A DNA stretch of 52,975 nucleotides from JAXHUM01 sp034189325. Lineage in GTDB: Bacteria > Desulfobacterota > DSM-4660 > Desulfatiglandales > Desulfatiglandaceae. Position numbers and translations under genes: made by a program. The stretch spans positions 1 through 52,975 of the forward strand of contig JAXHUM010000041.1 of assembly GCA_034189325.1 (NCBI GenBank), given 5' to 3'. This document shows positions 24,095 to 33,525 of the stretch, in pieces (the stretch's first letter is position 1; every line of letters begins with the position of its first letter). A model generated the notes under the pieces. That model saw only the letters and a program-made list of their open reading frames with translations, was not told the origin of the DNA and ran no database searches.

Positions 24095-26017
24095 TTACTG
24101 CACCCTGCTCCCAGGAAGGGTCATGACATCGGGACCGACAATATGCAACCCATCCTTATCTTTAGCCGCAAGGACCATTCCCTGAGATTCTATTCCCATC
24201 AATTTTGCGGGTTCAAGGTTGACAACAACGACCACCTGTTTTCCAACCAGATCCTCTTCAACATAATGCCCGAGAAGACCGGCAACCACCGTCCTTTCCT
24301 CACCGATATCCACCTTGAGCTTGATAAGCTTTTTAGATCCGGCAACGACCTCAGCCTCCTTGACAGTTCCTATTCTAAGATCAAGGCTCTGAAATTCCTT
24401 GAGAGAAATGAGGGGAGTCTGTTTCGAGGTTGCTTTTTTTTCGGTCTTTGAAGATGGCAAGGTCGCAACGGGACCAGTCTTCTTTTTCTCCCTATCAATG
24501 CGGGGGAAAAGTGACGGCGCCTTGCACATAGGCCTCACGGGTCGTATGCCGCCCCAATCCCTCAGGTCTTTGAGAGGAAGGCCTTCTCCCTTCCGAGGGA
24601 GCCCAAGCTGTTCCTGGATCTTATGGGAAGAGGCCGGCATGAAAGGCCAGACCAAGCCTGAAATCACTTTGAGCGATTCAAAAATACAATTCATAACCGT
24701 GATCAATCTCTCTCTGTCTGATTTGGCCAAGACCCATGGAGCCGAAGTATCAATATACTTGTTGACTCGGCTAATTATCTCCCATACAGCCATCAGGGCC
24801 TTGTGAAAGGCCATCTCTTGCATCATCTTCTCATAGGTATCGATGAGTTCGAGGGTCGACTTTCTCAAGTCCTCGTCCTCTTTTCTTGGTCTACCCGAAT
24901 CAGGCAATTCACCCTTAAAATATTTGATGACCATTGTCAGGCTCCGGCTGACCAAGTTCCCCAGATCATTGGCCAGGTCGGCATTGATTCGCTCGACCAG
25001 AGATTCCTCGCTAAACTCGGAATCAAGACCGAAGACCATATCCCTCAACAAAAAATATCGAAAGGCATCAAGCCCATAAATGTCCACCAGATCAAGGGGG
25101 CTGACCACATTCCCTACGGTCTTGGACATCTTGCCCTCTTCGACATTCCAGTAGCCATGGACATTGAGGTGTTGATAAGGTTCAACCCCTGCTGATTTCA
25201 GCATGCAGGGCCAGTAGATGCCATGGGGTTTCAAGATATCTTTGGCGATAATATGCTGGGCGACCGGCCACAGGTCCCGAAAGGGTTCTCCTTTCGGATA
25301 TCCCAGCGCAGAGACATAGTTTATAAGGGCGTCAAACCAAACGTAGGTCACAAAATTCTCATCAAAGGGCAGGGTAATGCCCCAGCTCAATCGGGACTTT
25401 GGTCTCGAAATGCAGAGATCTCCCAAGGGCTCTTTTAAAAAGGACAGGACCTCGTTCTTGTACCTTTCCGGTCGAATGAAATCGGGGTGCTGGATGATAT
25501 GATCTATAAGCCAATCCTGGTATCTGCTCATCCTGAAAAAATAATTGGCCTCACGGATCACTTCCGGCTCTGTCTGATGATCCGGGCATTTTCCGTCTAC
25601 CAGCTCCCTTTCCGTGTAAAAACGTTCACACCCGACACAGTAAAGCCCTTCGTAGTCGCTGAAATAGATGTCGTCATTTTCCTTGACCTTTGTAAGAATC
25701 AACTTCACTGTTTCTTTATGGTGCTGATCCGTGGTCCGGATGAAATAATCGTTGGAGATATTCAATCTGGGCCAGAGGTCTCTAAACATCCCGCTAATGC
25801 GGTCCACATACTCTTTTGGTGTCTGATTGCCGGCCTCGGCCGCGGCAACGATCTTGTCTCCATGTTCATCTGTTCCGGTCAGGAAAAATGTGTCATAGCC
25901 GGCAAGCTTATAAAACCTGTTCAGAACATCAGCGACTATTGTTGAGTAAGCGTGGCCTATATGAGGTTCGGCGTTTACGTAATAGATGGGAGTTGTTATA
26001 TAGAATCGTTCAGTCAA
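24095..26017 (-). CDS. metG: Methionyl-tRNA synthetase with C-terminal tRNA-binding domain
   Basis: 640 residues. The catalytic domain has HIGH at 19-22, the Zn insert with a CxxC...CPDH pattern (CVGCERFYTERELVDGKCPDH), and the GKMSKTVGN (KMSKS) loop. The anticodon-binding helical domain follows (about 400-500). The last ~105 residues, after a Lys/Thr linker, form a Trbp111-like OB domain (DLRIGTVKEAEVV...GMVLAAKD) that helps dimerisation and tRNA binding. It overlaps ricT by four bases and is the last gene of the tmk operon. Confidence 0.97.
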   Translation of the reverse strand: MTERFYITTPIYYVNAEPHIGHAYSTIVADVLNRFYKLAGYDTFFLTGTDEHGDKIVAAAEAGNQTPKEYVDRISGMFRDLWPRLNISNDYFIRTTDQHHKETVKLILTKVKENDDIYFSDYEGLYCVGCERFYTERELVDGKCPDHQTEPEVIREANYFFRMSRYQDWLIDHIIQHPDFIRPERYKNEVLSFLKEPLGDLCISRPKSRLSWGITLPFDENFVTYVWFDALINYVSALGYPKGEPFRDLWPVAQHIIAKDILKPHGIYWPCMLKSAGVEPYQHLNVHGYWNVEEGKMSKTVGNVVSPLDLVDIYGLDAFRYFLLRDMVFGLDSEFSEESLVERINADLANDLGNLVSRSLTMVIKYFKGELPDSGRPRKEDEDLRKSTLELIDTYEKMMQEMAFHKALMAVWEIISRVNKYIDTSAPWVLAKSDRERLITVMNCIFESLKVISGLVWPFMPASSHKIQEQLGLPRKGEGLPLKDLRDWGGIRPVRPMCKAPSLFPRIDREKKKTGPVATLPSSKTEKKATSKQTPLISLKEFQSLDLRIGTVKEAEVVAGSKKLIKLKVDIGEERTVVAGLLGHYVEEDLVGKQVVVVVNLEPAKLMGIESQGMVLAAKDKDGLHIVGPDVMTLPGSRVQ

Positions 26018-26856
26018 TGTTTTTTCTGGTTACTCCTTTTTTTCTTCTTCGGCTGATTGTTCTTCTTGATAATATCTCTGAGCTTAACATCGACCTCTTC
26101 CTGCGTATCCAACAGGACCGTAACGGTCTGTTTCAGCACATTTTGCCGGATGACTTTCCCAGATCCACGGGCCGTAACAATCTCTTTTCCTATTTTTGGA
26201 ATTCTCTTCTTGGTTTTTTCATAGTAGGGATACTCATAGGTCAGGCAACACATGAGCCTCCCGCACATCCCTGATATCTTGGACGGATTAAGGGATAGAT
26301 TCTGTTCTTTTGCCATCTTGATCGTTACAGGGGCGAATTCTTTCAGGTGGGACGAACAACATAGGGCCATCCCGCACGGACCGAGTCCTCCAGTCATCTT
26401 TGCCTGATGTCTGACACCGATCTGTCTCATCTCTATTCTGGTACGAAATTTTCCTACCAGGTCTTTGACCAGTTCCCTGAAGTCGACCCTTCCGTCCGCC
26501 GTGAAGTAAACCATGATCTTGCTACCGTCAAATCGCCTCTCAACAGAAACCAGGCGCATTGGAAGGTCTCTTCTCGTTATTCTTTCTAGGCAATATTTGT
26601 AGACTGTTTCTTCCAGGGAATGCCCTTTGTCATATCTTTCGATTTCTTCTTCGGTGGCCAGCCTGAAGATCTTTTTAAGTGGCTTGTCAGGCTTGTCGAG
26701 CAAAACGCTTGGAGGCACATTACAGACAGAGCCGATCGCCGGACCTTCATCGGTTATGACCATAACTTTGTCGTTGACATTGAGAACAAAGTGGCCTGAA
26801 TCAAAATGATATACCTTGCCATGAGTCCGAAACCGAATGCCGACAACTTTGCTCAT
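26014..26856 (-). CDS. ricT: PSP1 domain protein RicT/YaaT-like
   Basis: 280 residues with the PSP1 C-terminal domain. It is rich in conserved cysteines: GLGPCGMALCCSSH and GMCGRLMCCLTYEY, the segments that carry iron-sulfur clusters in the Bacillus Ric (YaaT-YlbF-YmcA) complex affecting RNase Y and phosphorelay signalling. No RicA/RicF partners are in the window, and their presence in this lineage is uncertain. The tail is highly basic (QPKKKKRSNQKKH). The order tmk-holB-ricT-metG is the same as in many other bacteria. Confidence 0.87.
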   Translation of the reverse strand: MSKVVGIRFRTHGKVYHFDSGHFVLNVNDKVMVITDEGPAIGSVCNVPPSVLLDKPDKPLKKIFRLATEEEIERYDKGHSLEETVYKYCLERITRRDLPMRLVSVERRFDGSKIMVYFTADGRVDFRELVKDLVGKFRTRIEMRQIGVRHQAKMTGGLGPCGMALCCSSHLKEFAPVTIKMAKEQNLSLNPSKISGMCGRLMCCLTYEYPYYEKTKKRIPKIGKEIVTARGSGKVIRQNVLKQTVTVLLDTQEEVDVKLRDIIKKNNQPKKKKRSNQKKH

Positions 26857-27140
26857 TTATCCTTTCCCTTAAAGCCAACTTCAAAACGTCCCCTTTTGTC
26901 CGATCTCTACGTCAGGCTCACATTTTAATCCTCGAAATACTCAATGTATTACTGTGGTTAAAATTATCGCCTTCCTTGACCTCGAACAAAATTGAACATT
27001 TTGGAACTGGCTTCTTATCTTCAAAATAACTCTTCGACCCCTGCCGGCCGTCCTCTCTCTTTTTGACTCGAAAGATGCAGCTATATCCGTTCCCTCTCTC
27101 TTCCTATTGACAGGGCTCTTTCTCGCTACGACTCCAACAA

Positions 27141-28211
27141 CTACACTGCAAGCCGTTTCAGATTGAGGACGGTATGTTCCATAACAAGTTTCTTATTTCT
27201 CATCCTGGCCAATTCGAACTGGGCCCGATCAATAGCCAAAAGGCTGTCGCCGAGGTTTTCCATTTTAAAGCTTTTTGCGATTTTATCAAGTTCGAGGGAA
27301 AAATCCGAATTCATCAAGAGATGGGAAGCACCTCCCGATTTGACAACAATCAGATCTCTATACCACGATTCCCATATGGTCAACAGATCCACGACACCTG
27401 CATCGGTTCCAGCCGATGTAGTCGGATCAGTATTCCCTCCGGCGCATTCAACAGCCATTTCACAAGCCTCTTCCCTGGAAAGCCCCGGCAGATTGATGAG
27501 CCTTAACAGCCATTCTCTCCGCTTATCCATAAAATTGCTTTCCGTTATTTGGACGGCACGGCCGATACTGCCGCCTGAGGCACTGGAGAGGGTCGTTGCG
27601 TCCTCTTCATCCAGTCCGATTTCCCGGATAAGCCACTCCTTCACCAATTCGATCGGAAGGGGCTGAAAAGGGACCCGTTGACACCGGGATACAAGCGTGG
27701 GCAAGAGATCTCTCGGTTCCGTAACCTGGAGGATGAGTATGTTTCCCGGGGGAGGCTCTTCAAGAGTCTTTAGGAAAGAGTTTGCCGCTGCTTCGGCCAT
27801 GGTCTCTGCATGACGGATAACACTGACCCGGAACCTTCCGAAAGGTGGAAACCCGAGTTTTTTGTTTAATTCCCGTATCTGATCGATCTTGATATTTGCG
27901 AGGCCTCTCTTCGGCTTCAGGGATGCGTGCCCCCCTTCTCCTAAAACGCCCTGCTTGGTTTCGGGTTCAATAATCTCAAAATCGGGTGAGTTACCACCTC
28001 TGATTCGGCGACATGATGGACAGCGACCACAACTGTCTTCTCCCACATGCTCCCTGCAGTTGAGTGCCATCGCAAACGCCGCGGCTGTCATTGTCTTTCC
28101 AATCCCTGGGATGCCGGTGAAGATGTAGGCGTGGGGGATCCTTTTCTTGGCGATCATCTGCCTTAAGAACCTCTTTGCCCTATCCTGACCCACTATTTTG
28201 GAAAACGACAT
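27141..28211 (-). CDS. holB: DNA polymerase III delta-prime subunit
   Basis: A clamp-loader subunit that works with tau/gamma and delta to load the beta clamp. Walker A-like FTGIPGIGKTMTA is near residue 33. The Cys4 zinc module (CREHVGEDSCGRCPSC) follows, then the sensor region FLKTLEEPPPGNILILQ and SRCQRVPFQPLP, which carries the SRC motif. I use the ATG at 28211 with GAGGG five bases upstream; a GTG at 28223 overlapping tmk is the alternative. About 356 residues, normal for the family. 284 bp without a gene separate it from ricT. Confidence 0.9.
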   Translation of the reverse strand: MSFSKIVGQDRAKRFLRQMIAKKRIPHAYIFTGIPGIGKTMTAAAFAMALNCREHVGEDSCGRCPSCRRIRGGNSPDFEIIEPETKQGVLGEGGHASLKPKRGLANIKIDQIRELNKKLGFPPFGRFRVSVIRHAETMAEAAANSFLKTLEEPPPGNILILQVTEPRDLLPTLVSRCQRVPFQPLPIELVKEWLIREIGLDEEDATTLSSASGGSIGRAVQITESNFMDKRREWLLRLINLPGLSREEACEMAVECAGGNTDPTTSAGTDAGVVDLLTIWESWYRDLIVVKSGGASHLLMNSDFSLELDKIAKSFKMENLGDSLLAIDRAQFELARMRNKKLVMEHTVLNLKRLAV

Positions 28212-28219
28212 GAAAACCC

Positions 28220-28870
28220 TCACATATCCGTATTAGACAATAACGGCCTGATATGATCGAATATCAACGCTTCCAGCTGATCCTCTCCGCAACTGCCGTC
28301 AACAACCACAACCCTGTCGCATTCCTTCTCGGCTATCATGAGATATCCCGCTCTTACTGCCTCATGAAAGCCAAGTTGTTCTCTCTCAAATCGGTCTTGT
28401 CCCATTTCCGGAGAAGATCTATCCCGTTTCAATGCCCTTTTAAGACCGACTTCTACCGGGCAATCCAGAAGAAATGTGATGTCAGGTCGTATCCCTAAGC
28501 AGGCAGTTTCGTTCAAGAATTGAATAAGATCCATGTCCAGGCCCCGCGCATAACCCTGGTAGACGGTCGTCGCGTCACTGAACCTATCACACACAACCCA
28601 CTTGTTCTGCTCAAGGGCAGGTCGGATCACCTCTTCAACGTGCTGGACCCTGTCGGCCTCATACAGTAAGAGTTCCGCAAAGGGAGACAAGTCTTGATTT
28701 CGGGAATTGAGGAGAATTTGCCTGATATCGTTCCCTATCCGTGTTCCTCCAGGCTCACGAGTCATGGCCAAAGGAATGTTCAATCGTCTCAAACGATCAA
28801 ACAGACGTCTGGCCTGAGTGGATTTTCCGCAACCTTCAATACCTTCAAAGGTGATAAACATTGACCGCAT
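28220..28870 (-). CDS. tmk: Thymidylate kinase
   Basis: 216 residues; phosphorylates dTMP to dTDP. P-loop FEGIEGCGKSTQ at about 8-19, TREPGGTRIG (dTMP site), VVCDRFSDATTVYQGYARG (DR motif), and a lid region with the RALKRDRSSP arginines. It is first gene of the tmk-holB-ricT-metG operon. Two ATG codons (residues 1 and 4) are possible starts. Confidence 0.95.
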   Translation of the reverse strand: MRSMFITFEGIEGCGKSTQARRLFDRLRRLNIPLAMTREPGGTRIGNDIRQILLNSRNQDLSPFAELLLYEADRVQHVEEVIRPALEQNKWVVCDRFSDATTVYQGYARGLDMDLIQFLNETACLGIRPDITFLLDCPVEVGLKRALKRDRSSPEMGQDRFEREQLGFHEAVRAGYLMIAEKECDRVVVVDGSCGEDQLEALIFDHIRPLLSNTDM

Positions 28871-29247
28871 GTGCTAGAGTCCAAATAGGTGACCTGAATT
28901 CCTCAGAAGAAAATTCCGTGATCCGGCTTAAGTTTAGGTACAGGAGTATAAATAAAAAGGGGGGTGGAATCAAGGGACAAAACTGTGTGCTCCGCCCTTG
29001 TACGTTGACGGCCCTGTGGACCCGTCACAGATGAGTCGATAATGACATAATCGATGATCTTTATTCCTATGGTGAAGCTGACCGTCACCGGAGAGAAACC
29101 GGTGGAGAAGCATTCCGGAATCTGCTAATCTGCTATAGCCTCTTGCATCCGGGCGCTGAATCAAGAAAAGGGGGATCGGAATAATCACTCGGGAGGACTT
29201 AAATAGCAGCCTGCATCATCAAACATGGCTGGAGGGGGAGAGACAAA
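28871..29247. other. Divergent intergenic region tmk / SnoaL-like gene
   Basis: It holds the tmk promoter (28945-28973) and, for the plus-strand gene, only the ribosome-binding site GGAGGGGG before 29248. No further gene is supported. Confidence 0.45.
28945..28973 (-). promoter_or_regulatory. Sigma70-type promoter of the tmk operon
   Basis: Minus strand: TTGATT (28973-28968), 17-base spacer containing a C6-T5 run, then TATACT (28950-28945). Start near 28938, leader about 68 bases. Confidence 0.6.
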
Positions 29248-29721
29248 ATGAGTTTTTCAGACCTATTGAAACGCATTGCATCTGCAGTAGAGAATGGCGA
29301 TGGTGAAGCTTTGGCCGCTTGTTTCACTGAAAATGGAACCTATCATGACTATGTTTACGGCATGTTCCAGGGGAGAGAGGCGATCATCGACATGGTTGAG
29401 AACTATTTCAATCGCGACGCCGAGGCCTACAAATGGGAAATGATTGATCCGGTTTCAGACGGAAAAATAGGCTATGCCACCTATCGTTTCAGTTTTACAT
29501 CCACCATGCCCATCTCCTCAGGCAAGAGGGTTGTACTGGAAGGCATCGGTCGATTTGAACTTGGTGAAGGGGGCCTTGTCGCTCATTACAGTGAAAGCGC
29601 GAATGGAGGCATCGCCATGAGCCAGTTAGGAATTCCCCCAGAGAAGATGGCACAGGTATACGCCCGTCTTGCTGATAAAACAAGGGCGAAGAAAGAATTT
29701 CAGAGCCATTTAGACATATGA
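29248..29721 (+). CDS. SnoaL/NTF2-like domain protein
   Basis: 157 residues after a strong GGAGGGGG ribosome-binding site. The pattern LLKRIASAVENGDGEALAACFTENGTYHDYVYGMFQGREAIIDMV, then a beta-rich half ending in VLEGIGRFELGEGGLVAHYSES, is typical of SnoaL/NTF2 cone-shaped folds. Many bind small ligands, and some catalyse isomerisation or dehydration. Asp/His candidates (HDY near 33-35) sit where catalytic residues occur in the fold, but no specific enzyme can be named. It is monocistronic and ends at a bidirectional terminator. Confidence 0.75.
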   Translation: MSFSDLLKRIASAVENGDGEALAACFTENGTYHDYVYGMFQGREAIIDMVENYFNRDAEAYKWEMIDPVSDGKIGYATYRFSFTSTMPISSGKRVVLEGIGRFELGEGGLVAHYSESANGGIAMSQLGIPPEKMAQVYARLADKTRAKKEFQSHLDI

Positions 29722-29829
29722 CGAGGCCCTGCTTTCCTTGCCGAGATCATCCGGAATCATCCAGCTCAACAATCTTGGGATACTTTCGCAAGGCCTTGAA
29801 TAAAGGGCCATAGCCGGTGCTCAAAACAT

Positions 29830-29860
29830 AAAGGGGCGACCCCATCGGGCCGCCCCTTTT
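29830..29860. terminator. Bidirectional terminator between the SnoaL-like gene and hsp20
   Basis: A nine-base GC-rich stem (aaaggggcg/cgccccttt) with an inner ccc/ggg pairing in the loop. It is followed by TTTT on the plus strand and by TTTATGTTTT on the minus strand. It sits between two convergent genes and can end both. Confidence 0.8.
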
Positions 29861-29885
29861 CTTGCCTGGTCGAAAAGATGATTTT

Positions 29886-30326
29886 TTAGTGAATCTCGAC
29901 CTTTTTGGGCTTGATTTCTTCACGCTTCCCAATGACTATTTTCAGGACACCATCCTTGTAATCAGCATCAATCTTATCAACGTCCGCCCCTTCGGGAAGG
30001 GCAAAAGATCGATAGAACTTGCCATGTGCCCTTTCCTTCCGGTGATACTTTTCCTCTTTTACCTCATTTTCATAGGTGCGCTCACCGGAAAGGGTCAAGA
30101 TGCCATCCTTGAGGTCGACATGAATATCCTTTTTGTCAACACCGGGAAGTTCAGCTGTTATGGTTATTTTTTCGTCATCGGCATAGATGTCCACTGCCGG
30201 CTTCCAGTTTCGAAAGACCTCATCATCCATCTTTATAGATGGGAAAAAGCCTCCGTCCAACCATCTGCTGAAAGGATTCGAAAAAATATCCAACTCTCTC
30301 ATGGGATTGAATCTTACAACGTTCAT
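29886..30326 (-). CDS. Small heat-shock protein (Hsp20/alpha-crystallin)
   Basis: 146 residues from the ATG at 30326, fixed by AGGAGG seven bases upstream. A short N-terminal arm (RELDIFSNPFSRWLDGG) is followed by the alpha-crystallin domain: WKPAVDIYADDEKITITAELPGVDKKDIHVDL, then GILTLSGER, FYRSFALPEGADVDKIDADYKDGVLKIVIG. It is an ATP-independent holdase chaperone in the cytoplasm. It is divergent from an unknown coiled-coil gene, and dnaK lies 1 kb away on the other strand. Confidence 0.95.
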   Translation of the reverse strand: MNVVRFNPMRELDIFSNPFSRWLDGGFFPSIKMDDEVFRNWKPAVDIYADDEKITITAELPGVDKKDIHVDLKDGILTLSGERTYENEVKEEKYHRKERAHGKFYRSFALPEGADVDKIDADYKDGVLKIVIGKREEIKPKKVEIH

Positions 30327-30390
30327 TTTCTTTACCTCCTTGTCACCTAATTTATTTCTTTCTCTCTTGTCTCTCAATTGCTTTACTAAG

Positions 30391-30418
30391 ACGATAATCA
30401 TTAACAGTTTAGTGTCAA
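30391..30418 (-). promoter_or_regulatory. Candidate promoter for hsp20
   Basis: Minus strand: TTGACA (30418-30413), 16-base spacer, TATCGT (30396-30391). The dnaK promoter candidate has the same layout (TTGACA, 16 bases, TATCTT). No CIRCE element is visible. Confidence 0.45.
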
Positions 30419-30455
30419 TTTGATAATTGCACTTTTTTTTACATTACTTTTTGCT

Positions 30456-30477
30456 TTACATTGGATAGATAATGTAA
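30456..30477. promoter_or_regulatory. Dyad in the divergent hsp20 / coiled-coil promoter region
   Basis: TTACATT, eight bases, AATGTAA is a perfect seven-base inverted repeat. A further ACATTAC half-like copy lies at 30441-30447. The whole region is strongly AT-rich. It may be an operator shared by the divergent genes. Confidence 0.4.
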
Positions 30478-30514
30478 TATTTTATATTATAATAAGCTAA
30501 GATGGGGATGAGAT

Positions 30515-31105
30515 ATGGAAGAAAAAAATAAAAGGGACAATAAAACATGCGTGCCGCTGCCATGTTCCTCTGATCTCAGGGGCAGGCAATCAGTCAGAGC
30601 CACTTTTAGGTTAACAGGTAAGGCCATCAATGCGATCAGCATCGTATCCACTCATCTGGGAGTAAAACAAAAATCCCTCTTCGATCACTTGATTGAGGAC
30701 ATGCACTCTTTGCGCGCCATTGCTGAAGATCTTCACATAGAGAGTTTCACCAAGATGGATCGTGTTCAAAAGACATATGTTATGAGCCGCAAGACCCTAT
30801 CCAACCTTGAAGAGGCATCCAAGGAATTTGATGCGCCTCGTGACGCCCTAGTGGAGTTTTCTATTCAGAGACTCTTGCCGGTCATTGAGGAAGAGCGCAA
30901 GAAACATAGAAAAAGGAAAGAGATACTGGACGAACTCATGGGATATCTCAAAAGAGGTGAAGTGCTGCTTGAAAACTCAAAAAAGTCCTTGGGTAAAGAT
31001 GATCCTGTTTATGAAAAGCTCGAATCCGTGATCAAGGCCATGTCCAACGCCCATACCAGTATTGAATCATTTGTCAAAAAAGGTGAGGTCATTGAAGATT
31101 TTTGA
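30515..31105 (+). CDS. Unknown helical/coiled-coil protein
   Basis: 196 residues, highly charged and predicted almost wholly helical. Residues 28-100 (RATFRLTGKAINAISIVSTHLGVKQKSLFDHLIED... TYVMSRKTLSNLEEASKEFDAPRDALVEFSIQRLLPVIEEERKKHRKRKEIL) contain two similar helix pairs that resemble ribbon-helix-helix-like DNA-binding units in spacing. Residues 125-190 form a coiled coil. No signal peptide. No family is recognised. Its position, divergent from hsp20 and upstream of dnaK, suggests a stress-related or regulatory role; this is inference. Confidence 0.6.
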   Translation: MEEKNKRDNKTCVPLPCSSDLRGRQSVRATFRLTGKAINAISIVSTHLGVKQKSLFDHLIEDMHSLRAIAEDLHIESFTKMDRVQKTYVMSRKTLSNLEEASKEFDAPRDALVEFSIQRLLPVIEEERKKHRKRKEILDELMGYLKRGEVLLENSKKSLGKDDPVYEKLESVIKAMSNAHTSIESFVKKGEVIEDF

Positions 31106-31252
31106 TCGCTGATCCACACCAGAACCATCTCCGATTCCCTCCAATTCCCTCATGCACGGCCCTGGTTGCTATCTAAGCAGGTCAATAAACCCCGGATCCT
31201 TTTCATTACTCTTGGGCTCTTCTGCTTTTTTGTAATATTATTTTCATATATG

Positions 31253-31280
31253 TTGACATTTTATCTTGTGACATTATCTT
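31253..31280 (+). promoter_or_regulatory. Candidate promoter for dnaK
   Basis: TTGACA (31253-31258), 16-base spacer, TATCTT (31275-31280), about 115 bases before the dnaK leader end. No CIRCE and no good sigma32 consensus was found. Confidence 0.5.
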
Positions 31281-31401
31281 TGAAACTAGGATATAGGCTT
31301 ATGAGTTTTAGACGACTCCGCCTCCCCCCCTTCATTCAATATGAGGGGCGCGGGACCCGGCGGAAGATAAATATAACCGGATAATCTAGGAGGAAGTGAA
31401 A

Positions 31402-33312
31402 ATGAGCAAGATAATTGGAATAGACCTTGGGACCACCAATTCCTGTGTTTCCATCATGGAAGGAGGCGAAGCCAAAGTCATAACAAACCCTGAAGGAGGA
31501 CGGACAACGCCTTCCATCGTTGCGATCTCGGAGAAAGGAGAGCGACTGGTAGGACAGATTGCGAAAAGGCAGGCCATTACAAATCCGGATAATACGGTTT
31601 TCGCTGTGAAAAGACTGATCGGGAGGAAATACGACTCACCGGAAGCCCAAAGAGATGCGAAGGTCCTGCCCTACAAAATCAATAGGGCCGAAAACGGTGA
31701 TGTCCGTGTGAATCTGAGAGGAAAAAACTACAGCCCTGCTGAAATTTCGTCTTATATTCTAGCCAACATCAAGCATTCGGTTGAAGAGCATCTAGGAGAA
31801 AAGGTTTCCGATGCTGTTATAACGGTTCCTGCCTATTTCAATGACAGCCAGAGGCAGGCAACGAAAGATGCCGGGAAGATAGCCGGCCTTAATGTGTTAA
31901 GGATTATTAATGAACCGACAGCAGCATCCCTTTCCTATGGACTGGATAAAAAATCGGAAGAAAAAATCGCGGTTTTTGACCTGGGTGGAGGAACCTTTGA
32001 TATTTCCGTTCTTGAGATCGGTGATGGTGTGTTTGAGGTGAAGGCGACCAATGGCGATACCCATTTGGGTGGAGAGGACTTTGACTTACGACTTATCGAT
32101 TACTTAGCCGATGAATTTAAAAAGGATCAGGGCATTGACCTGAGGAACGACAAGATGGCCCTTCAGAGGTTGAAAGAGGCTGCTGAGAAAGCTAAGATGG
32201 AACTGTCTACTTCTATGGAAACGGATGTCAATCTTCCCTTTATCACGGCCGATGCCGCCGGTCCGAAACATATGAACATTAAGATCACCAGGGCGAAATT
32301 TGAAGCCATGGTGAGTGATCTTCTCGATAAATTGGACGCGCCCTGCAAGCAGGCACTGAAGGATTCAGGGCTGACTGCCGACGGCATCGATGAGGTTATA
32401 TTGGTGGGAGGCATGACACGTATGCCGGCGGTTCAGGAAAGAGTCAAAAAGATCTTTGGCAAGACTCCCAACAAGGGTGTTAACCCCGATGAAGTTGTCG
32501 CTCTAGGGGCCGCTATTCAAGGGGCGGTCTTGAAAGGTGATGTCGATGATGTCCTCCTTCTGGACGTTACTCCCCTTTCCCTTGGAATTGAGACACTGGG
32601 AGGAGTCATGACGAAGCTGATCGAAAAAAACACGACCATTCCCACACAAAAAAGTGAGACATTTTCCACGGCTGAAGATAATCAACCGGCGGTTTCCATT
32701 CACGTACTACAGGGAGAACGTGAGATGTCTTCAGACAACCGGACTCTTGGTCGTTTTGAACTGGTCGGTATACCACCTGCGCCCAGAGGAATGCCACAGA
32801 TCGAGGTGACCTTCGATATCGATGCCAATGGTATTGTCGAGGTGTCGGCAAAGGACCAGGCAACCGGCAAGAAGCAGTCGATCCGGATCACGGCCTCTTC
32901 AGGTCTTTCCCAGGATGCTATCGAGGCACTGGTCAAGGACGCGGAGATGCATTCGGAAGAAGACAAGAAGAAAAAAGATCTTGTCACGGCCCGAAACAAT
33001 GCTGACAGCCTTATCTACAACACTGAAAAATCAATGAGGGAGCTCGGCGATAAAGTCGACAACGTCACCAAGGCTGAAGTGGAAGATGCTATGAGGGATC
33101 TCAAGAAGGCCATGGAAGGGGATGATACTGATGCGATCAGGCGTCTGACGGATATTCTGACAGAGACATCCCATAAGCTGGCGGCATCGATGTATGAGGA
33201 GGCCTCTCAATCCGGTTGCGGCCAGGGAGGATGCGGCGCTGAAAATGCCTGGAAGGAAGGCCCTTCAGGACCGGATGATGTGGTTGATGCCGAGTTTCAG
33301 GATGTAGCATAA
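31402..33312 (+). CDS. dnaK: Molecular chaperone DnaK (Hsp70)
   Basis: 636 residues from the ATG at 31402, eight bases after AGGAGG. The actin-fold ATPase is shown by IGIDLGTTNSCVSIMEGG, AVITVPAYFNDSQRQATKDAGKIAGL, AVFDLGGGTFDISVLE and ILVGGMTRMPAVQ. The substrate-binding domain begins near 385 (linker VLLLDVTPLSLGIETLGG). The lid follows, ending in an acidic tail (DDVVDAEF) after an unusual Cys/Gly patch SGCGQGGCG. It binds unfolded peptides in an ATP-driven cycle with DnaJ and GrpE; neither is encoded next to it here, unlike many grpE-dnaK-dnaJ operons. Confidence 0.97.
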   Translation: MSKIIGIDLGTTNSCVSIMEGGEAKVITNPEGGRTTPSIVAISEKGERLVGQIAKRQAITNPDNTVFAVKRLIGRKYDSPEAQRDAKVLPYKINRAENGDVRVNLRGKNYSPAEISSYILANIKHSVEEHLGEKVSDAVITVPAYFNDSQRQATKDAGKIAGLNVLRIINEPTAASLSYGLDKKSEEKIAVFDLGGGTFDISVLEIGDGVFEVKATNGDTHLGGEDFDLRLIDYLADEFKKDQGIDLRNDKMALQRLKEAAEKAKMELSTSMETDVNLPFITADAAGPKHMNIKITRAKFEAMVSDLLDKLDAPCKQALKDSGLTADGIDEVILVGGMTRMPAVQERVKKIFGKTPNKGVNPDEVVALGAAIQGAVLKGDVDDVLLLDVTPLSLGIETLGGVMTKLIEKNTTIPTQKSETFSTAEDNQPAVSIHVLQGEREMSSDNRTLGRFELVGIPPAPRGMPQIEVTFDIDANGIVEVSAKDQATGKKQSIRITASSGLSQDAIEALVKDAEMHSEEDKKKKDLVTARNNADSLIYNTEKSMRELGDKVDNVTKAEVEDAMRDLKKAMEGDDTDAIRRLTDILTETSHKLAASMYEEASQSGCGQGGCGAENAWKEGPSGPDDVVDAEFQDVA

Positions 33313-33525
33313 GGACAATCGAGTTCAATGATATACGGCTGTATTGATCGTTACTGTTTACGGTGCCTTATAGCTGTCCGTAAGAGTTTCGATCATTATG
33401 GCCGTTACGGGAGAGGGTGATATCATTTTAAAACAGTATGCTATGTAAAAACAGTCTGAGGAAGACGATCTCCCTCTGTATCGTCGCCACTTACCAAATA
33501 TACTGTCTGAAACAAAGGAGCCTTC
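33313..33525. other. Intergenic stretch after dnaK
   Basis: It contains an imperfect hairpin (ttacgg/ccgtaa near 33358-33383) without a T-run, so dnaK termination is uncertain. No gene is supported before the small ORF at 33526. Confidence 0.35.
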
